Assembly: GCA_964394845.1 (NCBI GenBank)
Contig: CAYMZB010000028.1
Span: forward strand, 1 to 16,180
Direction: 5' to 3'
Length of the DNA: 16,180 bases
Source of the DNA: CAYMZB01 sp964394845
GTDB lineage: Bacteria > Patescibacteriota > Microgenomatia > Daviesbacterales > UBA10151
Positions 7,601 through 13,261 of this stretch are shown here, piece by piece. Under the pieces are notes generated by a model. That model did not search any database, was not told the origin of the DNA, and saw only the letters and a list, made by a program, of their open reading frames with translations. Position 1 is the stretch's first letter. Each line of letters opens with the position of its first letter. The position numbers and the translations under genes are program-made.

Positions 7601-8331
7601 TTAAGCTGATTAACACTCTTAACTAAGTCTGAAACAGCTTTAAAAATTCCTTCCATTTGACCAATCTCAACAACATGATTATCTCTTAATTTTTGAATTT
7701 CGTGTCTATTTTTTAATTCCTGTTCCTCGGATTCAAGTTCTAATTTTTCTTTGTCTTTTTCCTTTTCCAGCTTCTTTTTTTGATCTTTCAAACTTATTTT
7801 TAACCCTAATTCCATTCCTTTAATATTTTCTTCCAAACTCAACTTAGACTCCTTAATTCGGCCTTCTAGGTCTTTTTCCAATTTTTCTAAAACTGCAGTT
7901 TTTTGATCAGGATCAATATTAATTACTAAATATGAGGCAAAATAAACAACTGCCTCCAGGTTCTTAGGAGAAATATCCAAAATCAAAGATAGCTTTGAAG
8001 GCGCACCTTTTACAAACCATGAGTGAGCAACAGGAGAAGCTAGGGTTATATGACCCATTCTCTCACGTCTAACTCTGCTTTGCGTCACTTCAACGCCACA
8101 TTTATCACAAATTACACCTCTAAATCTAATTCTTTTGTATTTTCCACAGTAACATTCATAATCCTTAGTTGGACCAAAAATATTTTCGGAGAAAAGTCCA
8201 TCTTTTTCTGCCTTTAGCGTTCTATAATTTATAGTTTCTGGCTTTGTTACCTCACCAAAAGACCAAGACCTAATTTGTTCAGGACTTGCAACAGTTAGTC
8301 TTAATGCTTCAAAATCTAATAAGTCGTTCAT
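4609..8331 (-). CDS. rpoC: DNA-directed RNA polymerase subunit beta-prime
   Basis: The 1240-residue catalytic subunit appears intact. The N-terminal zinc site uses C60, C62, C75 and C78 (ECYCGKYKRIRFRGVICDKCG). The active-site loop NADFDGDQMA covers residues 545-554. The bridge helix and trigger loop region reads MRGLSTDPTGKIVELPTKSN (807-826) through LKTADAGYLTRRLVDVAHD (852-870). The second zinc site uses C878, C949, C956 and C959. Residues about 145-235 are a highly charged Glu/Lys coiled-coil insert located as in actinobacterial RpoC; E. coli and Bacillus lack it. No large trigger-loop insert of the E. coli type is seen. The ATG lies 3 nt after the rpoB stop, so the subunits should be made together. 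Confidence 0.98.
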   Translation of the reverse strand: MNDLLDFEALRLTVASPEQIRSWSFGEVTKPETINYRTLKAEKDGLFSENIFGPTKDYECYCGKYKRIRFRGVICDKCGVEVTQSRVRRERMGHITLASPVAHSWFVKGAPSKLSLILDISPKNLEAVVYFASYLVINIDPDQKTAVLEKLEKDLEGRIKESKLSLEENIKGMELGLKISLKDQKKKLEKEKDKEKLELESEEQELKNRHEIQKLRDNHVVEIGQMEGIFKAVSDLVKSVNQLKLLSEEEYYKLSEYGVSDFVTLGMGAEALLEVLQKLDLDKLAANLREEVRKSTGQKHIKATKRLRVVEGMRSATISPQWLVLRVLPVLPPDLRPMVQLPGGRFATSDLNDLYRRVINRNNRLNRLINLGAPEIILRNEKRMLQEAVDSLIDSSSRTSRRGGPVTTHILRSLSDMLRGKQGRFRQNLLGKRVDYSGRSVIVVGPKLRLNQVGLPKEMALEMFKPFVLREMIVRGLASNVKGAKNVLETRSADVWDILEEILEGHPILINRAPTLHRLGIQAFFPTLVDGHAIQIHPCVCAGFNADFDGDQMAIHVPLSTKSQEEAKDLMLAKENIFGPANAQPITVPNREMALGCYYITMFEQPKPEDVGKAPSKVKFSISEEDAIRAYRIGKITIQQKIQVRINKEIIETSVGRILFNQVLPAHMRFLNTVIKGITIRDIILKSTETLDKDAVADLIDNIKTIGFWGATIAGVSISIFDAKIVPDKQKYLDGAEVEIKEIEGNVAKGLITPQEKSQLSQMVWIKTTEDLAKATWDHLGENNPIRMMVEAGARGSKDQAKQLSAMRGLSTDPTGKIVELPTKSNYRQGLSVFEYFTSARGARKGVADKALKTADAGYLTRRLVDVAHDAIVRIEDCGTKAGLEFDILGSNFNHAREKLLGRKAQEDIKEPGSRKVLVKLGTFFIEETVQQLLKALVSKVLARSPLTCEAKYGICAFCYGFDLTTRQLVNLGTPVGVVAAQAIGEPGTQLTMRTFHTGGIVGLDITQGLPRVEELFEARTPKIVSPMSEIAGKVSIVEAELGMRVRVRTTQKPHEEREYIIPVTSTILVEEGQLIDAGTILATGHIDVKETLRIQGLRVAQRYIVDEVRSVYESQGVPINEKHFEVIVRKMSDKVRVESQGDTNLLPGEIIDKLRFEDENRRVLAGGGEPSTAEVIVLGITRASLQTESFLSAASFQETTSVLSDAAMSGKVDRLVGLKENVIIGRLIPTSVDRIKIEV

Positions 8332-8334
8332 ACT

Positions 8335-10896
8335 TTATTTATCTTCTACTTCAAAAGGACTGCTCTCTGCTTTAATTTCTTCATCAGTTGCTGTTTCGCC
8401 TGCCTCAAGAACTTCTTTAAGTTGAGCTACTTCTCGTACTACTGCTGCTTTTTCTTCAGTTTCCACAGTTTGGATAATCTTAGCTCCAAGTGTATCCACT
8501 GAGAGTCCTAATGCCTGAAGCTCTTTCACTAATACCTTAAAGGACTCCGGAATCAAAGCTTGCGGAACTTCAATACCCTTAACTATTGCCTCAAAAGCTT
8601 TTGCCCTACCTACAACATCATCGGATTTAATGGTTAGCATTTCTTGTAAAATATGCGCTGCCCCATATGCTTCCAATGCCCAAACTTCCATTTCTCCGAG
8701 TCTTTGCCCTCCCATTTGAGCTTTACCACCAAGAGGCTGTTGGGTAACCAAAGAATAAGGACCTGTTGAACGAGCATGGATCTTTTCCTCAACCATGTGG
8801 ATTAATTTCAAAATGTAGTTCCTGCCTACCACAATAGTTCTATTGAAAGGCTGACCAGTTCTTCCATCAATAAGTTTTACTTTACCATCAACCGGCAAGT
8901 TAGCTTTTTTCAGTTCTCCAATTAAGTTTTCCTCAGACATCTTTTCAAATACCGGTGCTGCAATCTTGTAACCTAATTTTGAAGCTGCAAACCCCCAGTG
9001 AGTTTCTAAAAGCTGACCTAAATTCATTCTAGAAAGAACTGATAAAGGTGAAATGATGATATCAATAGGAGTTCCATCTTCTAAATGCGGCATATCTGCA
9101 ATAGGAACAATTCTGGAGATAACGCCTTTATTACCGTGTCTGCCAGCTAATTTATCTCCTTCAGTTACTTTTCTCATTTGGGCAACTTTAACCTTAATTC
9201 TCATTAATGTTCCTGTGTCCAGTTCATCTCCATTGTCTCTTGATAAAATTTGAACTCCAATAACAGTACCCCGCTCACCATGTGGGATTCGAAGAGATGT
9301 ATCTCTAATTTCTTTTGCCTTTTCACCAAAGATAGCCCGAAGTAACCGTTCTTCTGCTGTAAGCTCTGTTTCACCTTTTGGCTGTACCTTACCAACCAGG
9401 ATATCATTTGGTCCAACTTCTGCTCCAATTCTCACTAATCCTTCTTCATCTAAATTAGCAAGCGCATTTTCAGCAACATTTGGAATATCTCTGGTTAACT
9501 CCTCAGGACCAAGTTTAGTCTCAACTACATCTACTTCATATTCCTCAATATGAATAGAGGTCAAAAGATCGTCTTTAACTAATCTATCTGAGATAACTAT
9601 CGCATCTTCATACCCTAGTCCTTCAAAACTCATATAGGCAATTAAGAGATTTTGGCCTAAAGCCAATTCTCCATTTTGAGTTGCTACACCATCTATTAAT
9701 AAATCTCCTTTTTTTACCTTTGATCCAATTGTGGCAACTGGCCTTTGTGAATAACAAGTACCCTGAGGGGAGTGAATAAACTTTTTGATTGAGTATTTGT
9801 ATTCATTGTTACTGGTTTTTAAAGTAAGTTTTTTTCCATCAACAGCTGTTACTACTCCATCTTCAGGAGCTCTAACTATTCTTCCCATGTTGTTTGCAAC
9901 TATTCCCTCCATACCTGTTCCAACTATCGGAGCAGATGGAATAAGCAAAGGAACAGCCTGACATTGCATTTGGGTACCCATCAAAGCTCTATTTGCATCA
10001 TCATTTGCTAAAAACGGAATTAAAGATGCTGAAATTCCAAAAATCTGTTGAGGAGATATATCAATTAAAGATATTTCTGATGCTTTTCCTTCATAAAAAC
10101 TACCTCTGAAGCGTGTTGGCACCCGATCAGGAATCATAAAACTTTTAGCATCTAATGGGACTGTTGCCTCAGTTATATGAAAATCCTCTTCATCGTCAGC
10201 TGATAGATAAACAACATCATCTGTAACTTTAGGTTTTCCTTTGGCAACTACCACTTTTCTGTATGGAGTTTCTAAAAATCCATACTCATTAATCCGGCAA
10301 TATAGGGCAAGATATGTAACCAATCCAATATTTTGTCCCTCAGGAGATCTAATAGGATCAATTCTTCCGTATTGGGAATGATTAATATCCCGGACAGAGA
10401 AAGAAGCCCTATCTCTAGTAATTCCTCCAACTCCCATAACAGACAATCTTCTCAAATGATCTAATTCTGATAAAGGATTTACCTGATCCAAAATACTTGA
10501 AAGTTGTGAGGAGCGGAAAAATTCATTGATTGCTGCGATTACAGGCTTAGCATTAATTAAGCCTCCCGGAGTAACTTCTTGGTCAACAGCAGTTAAACTC
10601 ATTCTTTCTTTAATAATACGTTCAAGTCTTAAAACCCCAATCCTAAAAGCATTTTGTTGCACCAATTCCCCGGCACATCTTACTCTTCTATTTGCTAAAT
10701 GGTCTATATCATCAACTTTACCTTCTCCACTGTTTAATTTAATTAAGTATTTTAGCGCAGCAATAATATCTGCATTTGTTAGAATCCAACTCTCTTCAGT
10801 ATTTGGTAAATCAAGGTTTAATCTTTTATTAATCTTAAAACGACCAACTTTAGTTAAGTTATAACGCCTGGAGTTAAAAAACATTCCATCTAGCAA
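8335..10896 (-). CDS. rpoB: RNA polymerase beta subunit, C-terminal piece (rpoB interrupted)
   Basis: This piece covers beta from the end of the lobe to the C-terminus, 853 residues from a TTG directly after the TAA that ends the N-terminal piece, in the same frame. It includes the rifampicin region SSQLSSILDQVNPLSE with HLRRLSVMGVGG, the active-site lysine segment GDKLAGRHGNKGVIS, and the switch region GGKAQMGGQRLGEMEVWALEA. The last 55 or so residues are an acidic extension. The TTG (10896) and an in-frame ATG (10884) are both possible starts, and neither has a Shine-Dalgarno. Homology runs right up to the stop, so nothing is missing except the one codon now read as TAA. It may be a real split gene using stop-start reinitiation, a nonsense allele, or a sequence error. 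Confidence 0.9.
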   Translation of the reverse strand: MLDGMFFNSRRYNLTKVGRFKINKRLNLDLPNTEESWILTNADIIAALKYLIKLNSGEGKVDDIDHLANRRVRCAGELVQQNAFRIGVLRLERIIKERMSLTAVDQEVTPGGLINAKPVIAAINEFFRSSQLSSILDQVNPLSELDHLRRLSVMGVGGITRDRASFSVRDINHSQYGRIDPIRSPEGQNIGLVTYLALYCRINEYGFLETPYRKVVVAKGKPKVTDDVVYLSADDEEDFHITEATVPLDAKSFMIPDRVPTRFRGSFYEGKASEISLIDISPQQIFGISASLIPFLANDDANRALMGTQMQCQAVPLLIPSAPIVGTGMEGIVANNMGRIVRAPEDGVVTAVDGKKLTLKTSNNEYKYSIKKFIHSPQGTCYSQRPVATIGSKVKKGDLLIDGVATQNGELALGQNLLIAYMSFEGLGYEDAIVISDRLVKDDLLTSIHIEEYEVDVVETKLGPEELTRDIPNVAENALANLDEEGLVRIGAEVGPNDILVGKVQPKGETELTAEERLLRAIFGEKAKEIRDTSLRIPHGERGTVIGVQILSRDNGDELDTGTLMRIKVKVAQMRKVTEGDKLAGRHGNKGVISRIVPIADMPHLEDGTPIDIIISPLSVLSRMNLGQLLETHWGFAASKLGYKIAAPVFEKMSEENLIGELKKANLPVDGKVKLIDGRTGQPFNRTIVVGRNYILKLIHMVEEKIHARSTGPYSLVTQQPLGGKAQMGGQRLGEMEVWALEAYGAAHILQEMLTIKSDDVVGRAKAFEAIVKGIEVPQALIPESFKVLVKELQALGLSVDTLGAKIIQTVETEEKAAVVREVAQLKEVLEAGETATDEEIKAESSPFEVEDK

Positions 10897-11673
10897 TTAA
10901 CGGGCATTATCTAAAACAACAGGATCACCTGGTCTCATTTTTCTAAAAATCTCAAGCAAAGCCTCATCAGTGTTTGATGTAGAATCTTTACTTAAGGTTG
11001 CCTCAATAAATTTATTTTCACCTTTATCAATATCTTTGAATTGTTCGATTATATCTTGAGTGTCAGAAACTCCGATTGCTCTAAGGAAGGTAGTTGCAGC
11101 AAATTTTCTTCTTCTGTCAATTTTTGCAGTTAGAACACCAGTTCTAGATACTGAAAATTCCAACCAAGAACCTCTATATGGCCGGATTTCCGCAGAATAC
11201 AACCTTTTGCCGGTAATTGGGTCATCTAATGCCTGAAAAAATACTCCTGGTGAGCGGACTAGCTGATTGATAATAACTCTTTCCACTCCATTAATTATGA
11301 ATGTACCTTTATCAGTCATTTGAGGAATATCACCTAAGAATACTTCCTGCTTACCTCTTTGTCCTGTTTGCTTGTTGATTAGTATGGCCTCTATTTTTAG
11401 AGGGGCATCATAAGTTACACCTTTATCTCTAGCTTGTTCAGAAGTGTATTTAGGTTTACCAAAATAAAAGGACCCTAACTCCAAGGTCCAATTTTTTCCT
11501 GTAAAGTCCTCAACAGGAGAAATCTCTGCAAGAACTTCTTTAATTCCTTCTTTAAGGAACCAATTATATGAGTCTAGTTGAATTTGGATTAAATTTAATT
11601 GAGGGACTAAGCTTACTGCTTTACTCCAATATTTACGTTCACTATTTTCGGTAACAGGTATATTTGCTGACAT
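10897..11673 (-). CDS. rpoB: RNA polymerase beta subunit, N-terminal piece (rpoB interrupted)
   Basis: This piece carries the start of beta: RKYWSKAVSLVPQLNLIQIQ, the conserved QLVRSPGVFF and EIRPYRGSWLEF segments, and the lobe up to FRKMRPGDPVVLDNAR, where TAA (10899-10897) stops it. Intact homologues continue directly into a segment equivalent to LLDGMFFNSRRY, which here follows in the same frame. I chose ATG 11673 (258 residues, MSANIPVTE...) because it overlaps the stop of a short upstream ORF as TAATG. ATG 11712 gives 13 more residues with GGAGG 13 nt away and cannot be excluded. The two pieces total about 1,111-1,124 residues, normal for beta. If translated separately, the two halves would have to assemble. 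Confidence 0.88.
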   Translation of the reverse strand: MSANIPVTENSERKYWSKAVSLVPQLNLIQIQLDSYNWFLKEGIKEVLAEISPVEDFTGKNWTLELGSFYFGKPKYTSEQARDKGVTYDAPLKIEAILINKQTGQRGKQEVFLGDIPQMTDKGTFIINGVERVIINQLVRSPGVFFQALDDPITGKRLYSAEIRPYRGSWLEFSVSRTGVLTAKIDRRRKFAATTFLRAIGVSDTQDIIEQFKDIDKGENKFIEATLSKDSTSNTDEALLEIFRKMRPGDPVVLDNAR

Positions 11674-11732
11674 TAGTAGATGGCCTGGGACAGATACAAC
11701 AAAAGAAAGCATACGTACACGTACGCCTCCAT
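11673..11732 (-). CDS. Possible leader ORF coupled to rpoB
   Basis: This is a 19-codon ORF, MEAYVYVCFLLLYLSQAIY, whose TAA overlaps the ATG at 11673 of rpoB as TAATG. A GTG inside it (11720) has a perfect GGAGG (11730-11726) 5 nt upstream, the best-spaced Shine-Dalgarno in the rpoB leader. It overlaps the alternative rpoB start at 11712 in another frame. A coupling leader peptide is the attractive reading. Chance is possible for so short an ORF. Confidence 0.3.
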   Translation of the reverse strand: MEAYVYVCFLLLYLSQAIY

Positions 11733-11753
11733 TTCTTCTATTGAATTGAGATT

Positions 11754-11783
11754 AATTTACCACAGGCGGGAGTAGTAAGTCAA
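11754..11783 (-). promoter_or_regulatory. Candidate rpoB operon promoter
   Basis: The minus strand shows TTGACT (11783-11778), an 18-nt spacer and an extended -10, TGG-TAAATT (11762-11754). The -35 matches at 5 of 6 bases, the -10 hexamer at 4 of 6, and the TGn is present. It lies in the 120-nt gap upstream of rpoB and would give a leader of roughly 35 nt before ATG 11712 or 75 nt before ATG 11673. Confidence 0.5.
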
Positions 11784-11789
11784 GATGGC

Positions 11790-11817
11790 AAAATAAAATT
11801 ATTGGAAGTCAATTATT
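11790..11817 (-). terminator. Weak AT-rich terminator-like hairpin after riboflavin kinase gene
   Basis: AATAATTG (11817-11810) and CAATAATT (11804-11797) pair with one mismatch across a 5-nt loop, followed on the minus strand by TTATTTT. The stem has only one G-C pair, so it is a weak candidate, but it sits just after the last gene of the hicBA-nudix-kinase cassette and before the rpoB promoter. Confidence 0.3.
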
Positions 11818-11832
11818 CAATCGACAAAAAGT

Positions 11833-12198
11833 CTAGCTTGATAGTCCAAAATATATTTTTGCGACTTCTTCATCTTTTTTCATTTGAGTAATTAAATCTT
11901 TAGCAGAATTAAACTTTTTATTTTCCCGAATCTTTTTCAAAAGCTCAATGGAAATCCATTTATCATAGATGTCTTCATTGAAATTCAGTATGTAGGTCTC
12001 TGCCTGGAATTTTTTTTCATTAAAAGTTTTTGCTCTTCCTATAAAAGTAAGTGATGGGTATTGATGTCCCCCTATTTTACTTTTGGAAATATAGATACCT
12101 TCAGGGATATTTTTCTGCAAATTTATATTTGCAGTAGGAAATCCTAATTCCTTTCCCCTTTGGTTATATTTCTTCACCTTCCCCCAAAATTTAAACAT
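11833..12198 (-). CDS. Stand-alone riboflavin kinase
   Basis: The 121 residues match only the flavokinase half of bacterial RibF, which phosphorylates riboflavin to FMN. The motif RGKELGFPTANI (14-25) contains the PTAN sequence that binds Mg-ATP. GIYISKSKIGGHQYPSLTFIG is the following core. AETYILNF (66-73) supplies the catalytic Glu (E67), and the C-terminal helix reads KKFNSAKDLITQMKKD. The N-terminal FMN adenylyltransferase domain of normal bifunctional RibF (about 310 residues) is absent, so FAD would need another enzyme or import. The ATG overlaps the Nudix stop by 8 nt (12191-12198), so the genes are co-translated. Given the Nudix neighbour, flavin-nucleotide salvage is one possible pairing, but that is speculation. 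Confidence 0.85.
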   Translation of the reverse strand: MFKFWGKVKKYNQRGKELGFPTANINLQKNIPEGIYISKSKIGGHQYPSLTFIGRAKTFNEKKFQAETYILNFNEDIYDKWISIELLKKIRENKKFNSAKDLITQMKKDEEVAKIYFGLSS

Positions 12199-12640
12199 AT
12201 TTAAATAATTTCCCAGCCAAATAAAATACCTCTTTTTCTAAATCTATCTTTTTTAAATCTTTTTTGGAAAACCAATTATATTGTTCCCCCATATTAATTT
12301 TTTTTGAATCCCTGCAAGTTGCAAAATAAATCAGGTCTATATGCTGGTGTGCTTTTTCATCTTTAAAAGGAGGGATTTTTTCCTGCAGAATTGCAACCGG
12401 CCTTACCAACTCCTCAACTCCTTTTGTTTTTAAAAGTTTATCCCGACCTAAAAGCTCTATCTTAAGGTTTGTTTCTTCCAAAACTTCCCTAAGTAAAGCC
12501 TCTGTCGGGTTTTCATTCTTCTCTATATGCCCGCCAATGCCTATCCAAAGTCCATATTTTTTATGTTTGTGCAGCAGGATTTTATATTCCCCATCAATCT
12601 TGGAGACTATATAAACCGTTGAGGTAAAATGCTTTTTCAT
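12191..12640 (-). CDS. Nudix hydrolase
   Basis: The protein is a Nudix-fold pyrophosphohydrolase of about 149 residues. The Nudix box begins GGHIEKNE and continues to REVLEETNL, fitting GX5EX7REUXEEXGU except that the late Gly is Asn. The metal-binding Glu residues of REVLEE are present. The N-terminal strand STVYIVSK and KYGLWIGIGGH are typical of MutT-like members. The substrate (an oxidised nucleotide, a nucleotide sugar or a flavin nucleotide) cannot be told from sequence. I start at ATG 12640 because AAGGGA lies about 7 nt upstream. A TTG one codon earlier (12643) directly follows the hicA stop and is less likely. The gene overlaps the riboflavin kinase start by 8 nt. Confidence 0.88.
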   Translation of the reverse strand: MKKHFTSTVYIVSKIDGEYKILLHKHKKYGLWIGIGGHIEKNENPTEALLREVLEETNLKIELLGRDKLLKTKGVEELVRPVAILQEKIPPFKDEKAHQHIDLIYFATCRDSKKINMGEQYNWFSKKDLKKIDLEKEVFYLAGKLFKYV

Positions 12641-12643
12641 CAA

Positions 12644-12907
12644 TTATTCCCTTAAAGCCTCAAGAAACTGTTCTGTTGTAAAACCAAAGCTTTTTACTTC
12701 TTTTAAGATTTTATTCCTCAGATCTTCATAAATTTCTTTTGTATGGGGAATAATAACGAAACTTTTCTGACCAGGTTGTAATATTACTCCTTTAGGATAT
12801 TTTGCTTTATAGTGTCCGCCTTTACCCTTTGATTTATCGATTACAAAACCCAGATTCCTTAATGTTTTCTCTAAATCTTTGGAAGAAAATGCTGGAACTT
12901 TAGCCAT
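12644..12907 (-). CDS. hicA: HicA-family toxin (mRNA interferase)
   Basis: This small 87-residue protein has the double-stranded-RNA-binding-like HicA fold. It begins with SSKDLEKTLRNLGFVIDKSKG, the usual N-terminal helix and strand. KGGHYKAKY (29-37) carries the catalytic-type His (H32) in the place of the canonical G-S-H-H, and VIIPHTKEI (51-59) is the second signature. HicA toxins cleave mRNA and are blocked by the HicB partner. The ATG overlaps the hicB stop as TAATG, so the pair is translationally coupled. The order, antitoxin first, is the reverse of the most common hicA-hicB order. Whether it is toxic is not visible from sequence. Confidence 0.82.
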   Translation of the reverse strand: MAKVPAFSSKDLEKTLRNLGFVIDKSKGKGGHYKAKYPKGVILQPGQKSFVIIPHTKEIYEDLRNKILKEVKSFGFTTEQFLEALRE

Positions 12908-13215
12908 TATGCAGCAACAAATAGATCAAATTGAGTCTGAGTTAAATTGATTCGAGAAGATTCTCTGGTGGCTGAAACCTTGGCTATACGTTTAGTCTCT
13001 GGAATATAAACCATTTTATTTGCTTCTTTTCTTGGTACGTCAAAGTAAGTAAGAATGGCATCAGTAACGTTTTCATGAAGCTTTGATAAATCCTCAACTT
13101 GAGTATAGCATCCAGGTAAACCAAGAAACTCCACAACATATCCTCCTTCTTTAGCTTTATGAAGGTCAATTTCAACTCTTTTGGGAAGATTATACTTCGC
13201 TAACAGGTTATGCAT
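12907..13215 (-). CDS. hicB: HicB-family antitoxin
   Basis: The 102-residue protein shows the HicB partial RNase-H-like domain: the strand EIDLHKAKEGGYVVEFLGLPGCYTQ is followed by EDLSKLHENVTDAILTYFDV (41-60). The C-terminal 40 residues (from PRKEANKMV) contain no ribbon-helix-helix or helix-turn-helix that I can recognise, although many HicB proteins carry one for autoregulation. It would neutralise the HicA encoded 1 nt into its stop codon. Its ATG (13215-13213) lies 9 nt after an extended -10 promoter and has no Shine-Dalgarno, so the mRNA is probably leaderless. A 6-bp inverted repeat at 13242-13261 lies just upstream of the -10 and could be an operator. Confidence 0.82.
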   Translation of the reverse strand: MHNLLAKYNLPKRVEIDLHKAKEGGYVVEFLGLPGCYTQVEDLSKLHENVTDAILTYFDVPRKEANKMVYIPETKRIAKVSATRESSRINLTQTQFDLFVAA

Positions 13216-13224
13216 AACAAAGTA

Positions 13225-13233
13225 ATTATACCA
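13225..13233 (-). promoter_or_regulatory. Extended -10 promoter of hicBA
   Basis: The minus strand reads TGG-TATAAT (13233-13225), a perfect -10 with TGn extension, 9 nt before the hicB ATG. No good -35 is seen at 17-18 nt, as expected for extended -10 promoters. The predicted start of transcription is about 13218, giving a leader of about 0-3 nt. Confidence 0.6.
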
Positions 13234-13238
13234 TGGAC

Positions 13239-13261
13239 AAAAACTTCTTGATCGTGAAGTT
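13239..13261 (-). terminator. Hairpin with T-run after mltG, possible terminator or hicB operator
   Basis: AACTTC (13261-13256) and GAAGTT (13247-13242) form a perfect 6-bp inverted repeat with an 8-nt loop, with a five-T run on the minus strand (13243-13239). The stem is short and overlaps the mltG stop. It may be a weak terminator for the upstream operon, or an operator for HicB given its place just upstream of the -10. Confidence 0.35.

Noticed and set aside
10526..10864. Plus-strand open frame of 112 codons over rpoB
   Set aside because: It mirrors conserved beta codons around the rifampicin region; no independent evidence.
10897..10899. TAA reassigned to an amino acid
   Set aside because: TAA ends fusA, rpsG, rpoC, hicA, hicB and others at family-appropriate lengths, so a general recoding is not supported.
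12641..12643. TTG as the Nudix start
   Set aside because: The next codon is ATG with a better-spaced AAGGGA site; the extra residue adds nothing.
12984..13175. 63-codon minus-strand open frame inside hicB
   Set aside because: It is a shifted frame of hicB, which has clear family similarity.
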